Positions 28,079 through 38,700 of a stretch of DNA of 64,000 bases are shown here, in pieces. The stretch is from Diplosphaera chodatii (lineage: Eukaryota > Chlorophyta > Trebouxiophyceae > Prasiolales > Stichococcaceae). The translations under genes and the position numbers were made by a program. The stretch's first letter is position 1. Every line of letters starts with the position of its first letter. The DNA is taken from NCBI GenBank assembly GCA_032358165.1, contig JAALGY010000035.1, forward strand, positions 1 to 64,000, in the 5' to 3' direction. The notes under the pieces are model-generated. The model made no database searches. It was not told the origin of the DNA and worked only from the letters and a program-made list of their open reading frames with translations.

Positions 28079-28912
28079 TTGTCAAACTTGAAGCAGAATG
28101 CCCTTCTGGACGGTGGAACCGGGACACATATACTCCTACTCACATTCTCAGCAAGCAAACTGTCAATTTGCAATCAGGATGGGGCTGTTTCTGTACTTGT
28201 TTCGTCAACTGGCTATATTTATTTATGCATGGCTAAGGGCTCCGCCCATGCAAGCTTGACAATGAAAATGCAGTGAGGGTGATCATCCCGACATACCTGT
28301 ACTGTCCAGCATCTAATGCGCATGAGTAATTCTAAATCTGCAGCAGCAAAACCCTTTGCGGACCAACTGATGAATATTCGGCGGCTGCGCAATCAGTGTG
28401 CAAAGGGGTGAAATACGTAATTCGAGTGATTTAAAAAGCGAAACCTATCCAGGCGAACTTGCCTATCGCCACTCAGCAACTTCGTCAAGCATACCACAGC
28501 TTGTATAGTGCATCGTGCCAATGTCCTTCTGGGCGCTCAGACTGCAATGCTGACAGAAATCATGCGAAAAAGCCACTTTCCAACTGCTCATGCGAGGCCA
28601 CCATAAAATCACTTTTCGCCAGCGCAAATGTGCGCGGAGGCTTACAACAGTTCAGTTAGCTGGGTGCGCGGACGATGCTGTGCAGTACGGTACACTTTAA
28701 ACGGTTCAGTGCTCGGAACGTCTTCTAGTGTCTTATACATCCTTGCGTGCAAACGGATGAAGGCAATTATAATCCATGCACTCCCCTTGTCACACAACAG
28801 TAAATCCTGGTGTCCAAGGACTGTGGAGCACCAGGGTTCAGCACAAAGCAAGGTCGAGACCCTGGATGCACTCAAGAGCACACGGGGCAACAATCCAAAC
28901 CCATCATGGCTC

Positions 28913-28997
28913 CAGTGAGTGCAGCCGCCATGCATGAACAAAGCAGGCGGCGGCAGGCGGGAAACCCCGACGGGCACACAGGCAAAGCATAGCAGGT
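28913..28997 (+). repeat. Diverged direct repeat, copy 1
   Basis: Shares the words GAGTGCAGCCGCC, TGCATGAA and GGGCACACAGGCAAAGCA in the same order with the block at 29,725-29,815. Spacing differs by a few bases between the copies. Both lie in non-coding DNA; the type of repeat is unknown. Confidence 0.6.
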
Positions 28998-29724
28998 GTC
29001 CGGCTGGCAAAGTCACCGCCATAGAGCAATAGGCCTAATGAGGCGTCAAGAGCAACATGGCTGACGGCCACCCCACAGAGGCATGACAGCGACACACCCA
29101 GCAAGCCGCAAGGCTGCGGGGGCCAACATGGCTGGAATGCGGGGTAAAAGGACGGGCCATAGCGCCCTGTCAACAGCCTGGGGATCTCGCTGTAAATACT
29201 GTGGTGTAGCGGACCACCGCAGACCAGCCTTGCGTGCGCCTTGTACACTATCATTGTCTAGGAACTCCTACATGTAGCACATGCGTATTCAATGGCGCTG
29301 AAACACAAACTCGCAAGCATGATCTACGCCAAAAGTAAATTTTGAAAAAACATAACATTCACATATTTATTTACCTGTTGTTGGTCGATCGCTGGGCCTT
29401 CAGATTCGGTCAGCCGTAGCAACTCTGCCAACGGTTGCAATTTGTCACCTTGTATTGTGTACGTGTGACGGATTGTTACGGCGGTGGCAAAACCTCGTGA
29501 TTGGCTCAGTAGTCACGGTTTTGATTGGCTTGATCTTGTCTTATATTTGTGTGTGTATTCATGCAAAGCGATTACATCCCACATACTCCATTGGCCACAT
29601 GGCCACGCATGGATGTTGCCTGCCAAAAACTCACCACGATTTGGCACAAGGACATCTTGTGGCCGACATCCTGGATGCAACCAAAGGCGCCGGCATGGGG
29701 ACGCGTCTGAAAACATCAAGTCTC

Positions 29725-29815
29725 ACTGAGTGCAGCCGCCGTGCATGAAGCAGACCGCAGATTCAGCCCGGTGGAAGCAGCCCGGTGGGCACACAGGCAA
29801 AGCACAGCAAGTGTA
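29725..29815 (+). repeat. Diverged direct repeat, copy 2
   Basis: Second copy of the block at 28,913-28,997, about 0.8 kb further on in the same orientation and ending shortly before the first Helitron-like element. Confidence 0.6.
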
Positions 29816-29880
29816 CTAGTATAGAATGCACTATTAGATGTTCATGGTTACAGAACTCAGAAGTGCTTGTCGAATCCATA

Positions 29881-30540
29881 ACTAGCGGTGACGGGAATTT
29901 AGCTAGGGCAACCAATGCTGGCTTGAGGGTTGAGGAGTCGTGAGATGGTATGGTTATAGCTGCTGTCATATGCTAGACCGGTAGGTGTCATCTGATTCAA
30001 GTGTCATTTGGCATGGGTACCATCTGGCATAGGTGCCATTTGGTATAGGCGCCATTTGTTGTGGGTGCCATCTGGTACAGGTGCTATGTGTTGTAGGTGC
30101 CATTTCGTATAGGCGCCATTTGACATAGGCGCCACTTGGTACAGGTGTTATGTGGCATAGGTGCCATCTGATATAGGCGCCATGTGGCACGGGTGACCAT
30201 CTGTCGGAGGTGCCGTGTGGCATAGGTGCCATTTGCTTGGTACATGTGCTATGTGGTGTAAGCGTCATCTGATTTAGATGCCATGTGGCATGGGTGCCAT
30301 TTGATACAGGTGCCGTGTGGCATAGGTGCCATTGGCACAGGTGCTATGTGGCATAGGTGCCATCTGATGTAGGCGCCACGTGGCAGGGGTGCCACCTGCC
30401 GTAGCTGCCAAATGGTTATGGCCCTTGAGGGAACGCTGTTTCGGGCAGAAAGCTGACGTGGCACACAACCAGACTCCTTAGGCAATGCTGACGTGTCGCG
30501 CTGTCATAGCTCATGAACGCTCATTAGGAAATTCCCGTGA
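29881..30540 (-). mobile_element. Helitron-like non-autonomous element, copy A
   Basis: Read on the minus strand the element begins TCACGGGAATTTCC and ends CCGCTAG, with T following, the 5'-TC...CTAG-3'|T form of Helitrons. The base before TC is G here, not the expected A. Inverted words ACGGGAATTT/AAATTCCCGT lie near the two ends. The interior from about 29,970 to 30,415 is a degenerate tandem array with a 16-bp period and consensus close to GGTGCCATNTGGNATA (plus strand), roughly 27 units. No protein is encoded. Copies B and C share both ends; copy C is almost identical to A for the first 150 bp. Confidence 0.65.
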
Positions 30541-30577
30541 CGACCAAATGCACTATCACCATGGCATATGTCAGTAA

Positions 30578-30999
30578 ACTAGCGTGGACGGGAATTTAAC
30601 TGGCTCATCAAGGGTTCCAGACGAACCGAAAGATGTAGAATATTTTTGCAGATGATGCAGCCTTGTAGGCAGAACAATACCGTAGATAGGTGCCATTGGT
30701 GTGGGCGCCGTCTGATTTAGGTGTCATCTGGCATAGATGGTTACGGTAAATGCCATTTGGTATAAGTGTTATGTGGTATAGGCGCCATCTGATATAGGCC
30801 ATTTGGTACAGGTGCTAGCTGGCATAGGTGGCATCAAACCCATAGGAGGAAGACTCTTTGGGCAAAATGCTGACGTGGCGCACAGCTGTTTGGGCAATAT
30901 TATACACCCTGAGGGTCGATGTTGGGGGACGCTCTCAGAGCATTTGCTGACGTGGCGTGCTCTCATGGCTCATGAACGCTCATTAGGAAATTCCCGTGA
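30578..30999 (-). mobile_element. Helitron-like non-autonomous element, copy B
   Basis: Same termini as copy A (plus-strand start ACTAGCGTGGACGGGAATTT, end GGAAATTCCCGTGA). On the minus strand the flanks are A before TC and T after CTAG, the expected A|T target. It has a shorter stretch of the 16-bp repeats (about 30,690-30,835) and a different inner segment after the first 30 bp. It sits 37 bp from copy A. Confidence 0.65.
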
Positions 31000-33938
31000 T
31001 TAAGAGGTACCTTTAACGTTCTTTCAATATTACTACCTAATAGCCAGCTACCTTGATTTGTGTCTAAGTCCCTTAGGTCTGCATGCTGTTACGACGGATG
31101 TCTTGCAAGGTCAGTGACAACACACGAGTGATATTGGGTGGGCCTAAAAATGCATCGCCGAGGGCAAATACCTGCCAACCATACGTACATAACAATCGTC
31201 GTCAGATCTGATATTGGGTGTGTGGCGTGGGTGATGGCATGGCATCAAGTGATGGCATCGCTTGCTCGAAACTTTGATCATTGATGACAGGCCAAAATTG
31301 GACGGTACTAATATGCCCTCGTGTGATGTCAAGCAGTGAGTCAAGATAGGGTTTTATTAGCAGGGGATCAGCTAGATGTGCAAGCTCACGCTTACTTTGA
31401 TTGGTGATGTGGAGGTCATCAACAATAATTTCCACATAGATAGTAGCCATCGGAGTTGACGTTCTGTACTTCTAGGGCGCCACAATGTGTGTGATTAGTA
31501 AACTTGACAACAAAAAATCGGGAGCCCTCTCTTGTTGAATGTTGGCATGGATCGTTAATAGAGATCACCATAAGATGGCGACTGTCGTGAGAAAGAAGGC
31601 TGAGCTCCAGATCGTTCCATGCATTGCCGTATTTGTAGCATAGTGCAGCAGTCACCCATGCAGTCCATTGCTTTCATTCCACAACAACTTCCGTGATCAC
31701 ATCCTTTTCCGAGGGGTGCCACGGGCCATTGAGGGCAGCTGATGAGATTGCATAGTGTTGGGATGCCTTTGCTAGCTTTGAGTATGTGCCGTCTGGTCCA
31801 CAATCCTTGATATCGTGGTGCATAATAATTGGTTTTGCTCACAACTGACACCAAAAACAAGCCAACAAGCCTCTCAGCTACACTAGTGTCACATAAGCAT
31901 TGCTACGCAGATAACTTGCACAAACGAAATCACCTCCGTCTGAGGAAAGGGGAGTAATTGAATGACAAGAGGGAAGACTTGGCCTTCAGGCTCTCTCGAC
32001 GTCACCAATAGCTTGGTCCGACCAGATATTACGATCATCATCTATTGGTATGAATGATAAAATCTCCGGCGGTTTGCATCCAACTCTTCCAATGATCAAT
32101 CAAACCATGACCAAAAGCTCGTCCAAATGGTGATTGGCTAGTTAGAGAATATGCAAATCTTATGGGTGGATGCGGTTGGCTACCATGCCATCCACAGATA
32201 GTACCTTTCGTGAGCCATCTCAAGGTTGATACATACACATTGGTGTGCAACGTTTCATTTTCATAAGGAGCTCAACGCTGCTTTTTGCTTTGCAACAACA
32301 TCAGGTTTTGTTACCATCGTGTTGCCGCTAGTGTGCAAGAGATTGATGTCCCTACTTGGTCGTACCTCACTCATCAACCACTACAATGTAGAATGAGTGC
32401 TCTTGCTCACAAACTCATCATGTGCGGATGCAAAGCGTTGATGACTTACGTACTATATCATGTCGTCTTTTTGCAAATTGATATGCGTTTGCGGATTGGC
32501 AGATTTGGTTCATGAGCCGGTCCCCATTGCCACGGAGAGACGACAATGCCCTTGGCAACAAGTGGCCTCTTAAATTATGTTGCACACCGTGCATTATGCG
32601 AAGATTGCTGTAGTCGGTGTAACGATCCGGTCCTCAACCCACCATTTGTGGAAAGTGATGTGTTGATGCCAATTTGTGGTTGTAGCTATAGTAGTCAGTT
32701 GTCAGTTGTTGAACCGTCGCCACGTTTGCAATTTTTGCCATGTTGGTGCTATCTGAACAAGGCAAGACACATTATTAGATTTGGATGTGCGCACGTGGCA
32801 CGGCTGCAAATCAGTGTCGCTGTTGGGCAAAATTGCAATAGTCTTTGGTGAAGTTATTGCCTTTCGTGGGTGCAATTGCGTGTGCCAACGTGAGACTGCC
32901 AAAATGACAACCACCCGAAGCACCGAACCATTGTAAGATCGGATTTCCAAGGACTACTGAGTTTGCACCTATGATTAGCACAATCGGGACTCATCTCGCC
33001 CCTGAGGAAACTTGCGTGGCGTGCATGTGCCGGAGAGTGCGTATCTCGTAGTGATGATGAATGAACGCCCATGTTCACTCTGTAGTCAAACTGCATACTT
33101 GTCAAAATGCGCTCTTCTATCATATCCGGCGTTAAAAGCGTGGTCTTCAACCGTGCATGTCGTTGTCATGCATCAAGAATTGCTTCCTTGAAACGACTTG
33201 AGTAGCTTTGTCGTTGCCATTGTGTTCGAGTACACGGATGAGGGAGTCATTAGCAAATCATTTGAGACACTGTTTACCTCGTTTCACCAATGGCGCACGC
33301 ATGTTGTCGACCAATTGCTTACGCATATTGATTTCTCACCTATCAGTCGTCATAGTTAGTACATATACAATGACACTATTTTGTCACTAACCAACTTAAT
33401 CTTGAACCATGTACCATCAGGTTTAAAGAAGATTGCACGGAGTCGAAACCACTCAATGCCTTCATTGTTTTATATATTCAATAAAGGTAAAACAAATTGC
33501 GGTTGTAATCGGTGTTGAAGCAAAAGTAAAGTAATCTAAATTTCGTGAAGTGAAACAAACTCAACTGTACAAGACAACACAGTTCATGAGAATAGCAGTG
33601 GTACAAGGTGGGTGGTGTTGCAATGCACTGCACTCTGAAACATTCATACGAGTAGTACTGCACTGCCCATGTGTAGTGGACAAGCCTTCGAGGTGCTGCA
33701 AGGCGGACAGTTGCTAATGACCAAACTGAAGGTCCCGAGCTTAAAGCTAGGAACGGTTCGTTCCACAACACGCATCGCGCAACGGCCTGTGCCTTTGTAC
33801 GTCGTTCTGAGTTGTACGCGAGAGGTTGCAGCCTCACACACAGCTGCTGCCGGCCGGCGCACGGCAGACTGCAAGTCGCAGCCTTGGCACAAAAGCCGCG
33901 ACCTCAGCCCGGTCGCCTACATACAGACGGCGGGGCCT
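31000..33938. other. AT-richer interval, probable decayed transposon DNA
   Basis: Nearly 3 kb without an intact gene. Minus-strand fragments at 31,202-31,450 (IIVDDLHITNQSKRELAHL), 31,680-31,860 (TNYYAPRYQGLWTRRHILK) and about 32,950-33,150 (LTPDMIEERILTSMQFDYR) have coding flavour but are separated by stops and frameshifts, and I cannot assign them. They look like an eroded transposon gene of unknown family. The interval ends at the CACTA-like left terminus. Confidence 0.4.
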
Positions 33939-33955
33939 CACTAGCCATATACGTC
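33939..33955 (+). repeat. Left terminal inverted repeat of CACTA-like element
   Basis: The sequence CACTAGCCATATACGTC matches the reverse complement of 42,378-42,394 at 15 of 17 bases and opens with the CACTA signature of the superfamily. Confidence 0.75.
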
Positions 33956-33956
33956 T

Positions 33957-34292
33957 TATGTTAACACCATGTTAGAGGTCTTAACACCGATGTTACATAG
34001 CTTGCTCAGTTTTCCAACATAGCAGGAAGGCGTTAACATAGTGAATGAGTCGGACTGGCTCTCATGTCAATTTTTCAATATGGTGTTAACACTATGTTAA
34101 CATAGGCATAGCGGCTTTCATTTCGGCACTTTCACAAAGTTGCGCAAATTGGGTGTGAAAACACCCTGTTAACATACTTGAACACGAGAAGACCGAGAAT
34201 CGTCATGGACGATCCAACATGCTTATCAACACCTCATATGTCGCGACTTTGCTAAAGTGCAGAGAATTGGGACCTCCACACCCTGTTAACAT
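33957..34292. repeat. Left subterminal GTTAACA repeat cluster
   Basis: TTAACA/TGTTAA words occur at about 33,961, 33,981, 34,032, 34,085-34,102, 34,170 and 34,285, several as the palindrome TGTTAACA. The density is far above the surrounding DNA and is mirrored at the other end of the element. In characterised CACTA elements such subterminal repeats bind the TnpA-type protein. Confidence 0.65.
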
Positions 34293-36400
34293 AGTGCATT
34301 TCGGAAAGCTCGATGCGAAGCTTATTGGATTGGAGGTACAAGGACCATCGGCCTGGGCGACTATCAAGCTTTTTATGCCACGTGTAGATGCGGTATGGTG
34401 AGGTGTCCTGCTTTCTTCTGTGAGATGAGCGTGTTGACTATTGACGTTTTCAAACCATTCGCCAATGGAAGTCGTGTGCAGAATGCCGTCAAGGTGGCAA
34501 ATGCACATATGTGATGTGACAGGGTGGGAGAAGGCCGATACACACATAAGAGCCCTTAGTATTTCCGTGTTACAAAATCTGTATCCCTGTGCGACACATT
34601 CATGTGTGCATTCGGCTCTTCCTTGTCGGGAACAAACGCTATTCTAGTTAAGACCGGAATGTAACGACGATGAATAGGTCAACTAGGGCTTTTAGACACG
34701 AGTGGTAACGCCGGCCGCGCGGGGGTGCGTCCTACATTGACGTAACCCTGCGTCGGGTGCCACGCTGTGCTCGATTGCTCGGGCTTCTTGCTGCTACGCT
34801 ACACTCGTCTAACCTGCCTTCTTTCCATTCAAACCTTTTCCATTTCCTGGACCATTCCGGTCTTCGAGCTGTTTGGCACGATGTCCGCTGCCCGCCATAG
34901 GTTGCCCGCGGGGTCGCGGCGAGGCAACTTGGCAATTAGAGGGCATCCCAGCCCATCCATTGAAGTTTGCAACACGGGAAACCAACCTGCTCGAAACAAG
35001 GCCTCTTTATCAAATTGTAAATCGTCTAAACCTTCGGCTCCCAGGGGGCAATGCCCAAGGTACTCAGTCACCCTGCCAAACTCAGGGAAATCCCCATGGC
35101 GAATCATTTCCAACGAGTCCTTGGCCTTTTGGCGGGTCTCCACTCGTGCAGTGGTGAAGCTCAGCCCATTGACGACGGCTCTATCAAACACCTCAAATTT
35201 GGTCGATGGACCTTGGCATAGTTGGCGCTGCCGCCGGGTGAGATCCGGCTGCGTTGCAGCCCAACTCAACCACGAATCTAACAAAACCTTCGTTTGGCTA
35301 TCAATGGAAGGCTGTCTACGTCCGCATACAAAACGAGCCCTTAGTTGTGCATACCCGTTAAGCTTATACCAATTTTGGTGGTTTTTAATTCCAAGCAAGT
35401 TTAAACCATTTAAATTTGATTGATTGTTTAATTTGGGTAACCTGCAAGAGTTTTGTATTTTTTATTATCGCACTTATCGCAGTGATCCCGTTACGGCAAT
35501 CCAAATGGTCACATCGCAGGCAACCACTTGGAAATCACAAATTAATACTTGTGCATCTCGCAACGCCAATCGAAATCCTCCTCTAGGGCTAGCACGACCG
35601 CTGAATGCAGAAAATTAAGCTGGTCATAGAATTGGAACTCCACCCTCGCCTTACCAATCTTTTCTAGCCATGTTGGTGTTGTGTACATTGCTCTCACTAG
35701 TGCCTTCTTATGTTTTGTCAACTCCTCGCCATGGAGAGGGTCGACCTCGTCACCACCACACACGTACTGGTCATCATCGCTGCTATCATCCTCCGTCGTA
35801 GTCCGGGACCTTTGACTCTAGTACTAAGGCTGCCCCACAAGCCCGTATAGCGGCCTTGAAATCCCGAAAAACATTCATGACGGATGACTCCGGATACTCC
35901 CTCTGCTTGCACCACCTGGTCAATTTTTGGACCAGTTGGCTTCAAAGCCCCACGTTGCATTGACACGCGTTGGTCCAAACTTAGGAATGATCTCAGCTAG
36001 GTGAATGATGTTATGACGGTTTATGTTGCATTCCCATGTTGGAAGCACGAACTCCAATTCGCTGAGCACACGCACAGCACGCGTGCGCAGCGCTGACACC
36101 ATCTGCAAGGACACAAGATTGTGACGTGAATATACAAGTCCGTGAAAGCTTTACCATCGCATGGGATACATACAATGGTATTGCTTTTGCAATGTCAAAT
36201 GGTAGGGTAAATGATGTAGGTTGAATTTGGACAGCTTCAAAAGGGAACCTGCTTGGATGTACTTAGCATTCAGGTCGGAGAGTGGGTCCAAATAGGCAAA
36301 CACCGCGTCTTGAAAGTTCCTGTCAAACACCTCCATTAAAGCGTATTTGCCGATGCCATCGGCCCAGTGGGCCCTGCAAGGTACATTATCATATTGATCA

Positions 36401-36863
36401 ACTAGCGGTGACGGGAATTTAGCTAGGGCAACCAATGCTGGCTTGAGGGTTGAGGAGTCGTGAGATGGTATGGTTATAGCTGCTGTCATATGCTAGACCG
36501 GTAGGTGCCATCTGATTCAAGTGTCATTTGGCATGGGTACCATCTGGCATAGGTGCCATTTGGTATAGGCGCCATTTGTTATGGGTGCCACCTGGTACAG
36601 GTGCTATGTGTTGTAGGTGCCATTTGGTATAGGCGCCATGTGGCATGGGTGCCATTTGATGCAGGTGCCGTGTGGCATAGGTGCCATTGGCACAGGTGCT
36701 ATGTGGCAGGGGTGCCATCTGCCATAGCTGCCAAATGGTTATGGCCCTTGAGGGAACGCTGTTTCGGGCAGAAAGCTGACGTGGCACACAACCAGACTCC
36801 TTAGGCAATGCTGACGTGTCGCGCTGTCATAGCTCATGAACGCTCATTAGGAAATTCCCGTGA
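36401..36863 (-). mobile_element. Helitron-like non-autonomous element, copy C, nested
   Basis: Starts ACTAGCGGTGACGGGAATTT and ends GGAAATTCCCGTGA on the plus strand. On the minus strand it is flanked by A before TC and T after CTAG. It shares nearly its whole left 150 bp and right 130 bp with copy A but has a shorter 16-bp array (about 36,505-36,735). It sits inside the CACTA-like element, immediately upstream of a transposase exon that starts after a CTTGCAG acceptor at about 36,377, so it may lie in an intron. Confidence 0.68.
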
Positions 36864-38663
36864 TGAAGACTTGGGCAAGTGGACCCCCACAGTTTGTCAT
36901 GCACATACATTGTCAACCGCAGAGGTGCCAACATTGTGTGCCATGCGACTTGCATGGCAGCTGGCATACATGTTGCACTTGCAGCAGAAAGCAACACGAT
37001 GGCAATTTCCGTGTGTCGCCATCATCGGTGCTAATTGCAGCGAGTCGTGGTTTTTCATGCCGCTGTTGAGCGCCTTCTCAAATTGTACGCCCTTGAGGTT
37101 TGCTGGCAATAACCCATCATCCCGTAGAGCCACCTGAGCAAGAACACACGATCATTGCATTAACTATGGCTAAGAATCTGAAATCACAACTTTGCAGCTG
37201 TTTGGTGCTCAATATGATCTCGCTTACAAACGTGAGTGGCAAGGACCAAAGTCTTACCATTGCAGCCACCGCAGCCGTGAGTTGCTCCTGCACTGCCGAT
37301 GCCCTTGGTCTCTTGCTGCCGCCCCTGCCGCCCCTGCCGCCTCGCCCAGGTGCGCTCGCATTGGCCTCAGTACACAGATTGCCGGTGTTGTTACTGCTTG
37401 CCGGGCTGAAGCCGAAGCTGTTGTTGTCCTTGCCGCCCCAGTTGCGGCCGGTGCGATCGCTGTACCCCGCTGCGCATCTTGCAGCGCCTTGATCTTTGCC
37501 TTGAGCGCTGCCCTAAACTCATCCGTAGGCCCGCTCGGTAACAGCTGCGAGTCTAAAAACAAATGCACCCAACGTCTGTTCTCAACACACTCATGTAGGA
37601 TCAAATTCAATATCTTGCCGGCATCTTGATACACGTACCCCTTGTGTCCCGCCGCGTGCCATTACAAATACAGCCTTCACCTGTATAGTGGACAATTTCT
37701 TTATAAAAGATGACACTGACGGATGGCATACATGAGCAACAACATCCCAGAGTGGTGACACCCTACATGTGAAGCTTGGAGTTACCCAAGCCCTACAAAG
37801 GCTGAGGGACCCACCTCGCCGGGCACTGTGTGCATGAAATCTGGCGACGCACATGTTCCTCATCCCAGTACGGCAGCTTCATGAACACATGGCTGCCGAT
37901 GACGCCTGTCTGCTTACATGGATGGTTTGCGCTGCCTCGCAAGATGGGCCGGCAGGCAGTAAGAGCTGCATCACCCCTAGCAACACCCTCAAAACAGTAG
38001 TGGCCATTTTTGCGCGACGGAGCCCCAGTTTGCCATAAGGCGGTGCCTGTCGGGCACAAAGATGTCGATACATTTCAATATGCTCAAATGTTAGCATGTA
38101 AATCTGCACAGGTGCTGTAGCTGGCAATGCACACCTGTAACGCCCACTGGGCTGTTGATCTTGCAACAACACTTTCGCAAGCCGATGTCGTCAACATCGT
38201 CAACGCCGAGCTCGAAATGTATTCCTACGTGAGAGTGTCGCTCTCCTCAGCATTATTCGTGAGGGTGGGGCTCATACTTCATCTGAGGATGAGGATGCAT
38301 CAGAGCACTGCAACTCGTTGCAATACATAACATGGGTTCAAACGAGGAGTTCACCTCTGGGTACTTCCCGGTTCTGCCTGGTATTGATCGGCCTTCAATG
38401 CTACACAAATTGCACGCCCCCACGTGGGACGGTGATCCTACGATATACCCGCCTCAGTATCTCTGCATTGCAACAAGATAGGTTGCCGTGCACAATACGA
38501 TCTGAACTCCTTCCTATGAGTGTGCACATCGCATTGCCTTGTACACATATGCGTTCATCCTCACCAGGAAAGCCTCCGTAATCTGACGTGATCATGATGA
38601 GCTTCGCTCGGCAGTGCAGCTTGTCGGCAGCTGAATTGATGTTCTTGGCCAGTACAACATCAT

Positions 38664-38700
38664 CAAGTTCTTATACAGTTTTAAACTGTATAAGAACTTG
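38664..38700. repeat. Perfect 37-nt palindrome
   Basis: Arms of 18 bp (CAAGTTCTTATACAGTTT and its exact complement) flank a single T. It can form a long cruciform or hairpin with an almost closed tip. It lies within the CACTA-like element downstream of a transposase segment. Confidence 0.9.

Larger units (their letters stand above)
28079..29880. other. Gene-poor region entering the repeat island
   Basis: After the PMM stop codon GC content drops and no protein family is recognised for 1.8 kb. The one structure seen is a diverged pair of related blocks at about 28,913-28,997 and 29,725-29,815. Open frames here are short, overlapping on both strands and not conserved-looking. Confidence 0.45.

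Noticed and set aside
29970..30415. CRISPR array or other spacer-repeat system
   Set aside because: The units are contiguous, degenerate and about 16 bp with no spacers, in a eukaryotic genome. It is the internal tandem repeat of a mobile element.
29966..30485. Histidine/methionine/proline-rich protein on the minus strand of the tandem array (also at 36,524-36,808)
   Set aside because: The open frames are a by-product of the 16-bp tandem repeat (48 bp gives 16 codons) and carry no other sign of coding.
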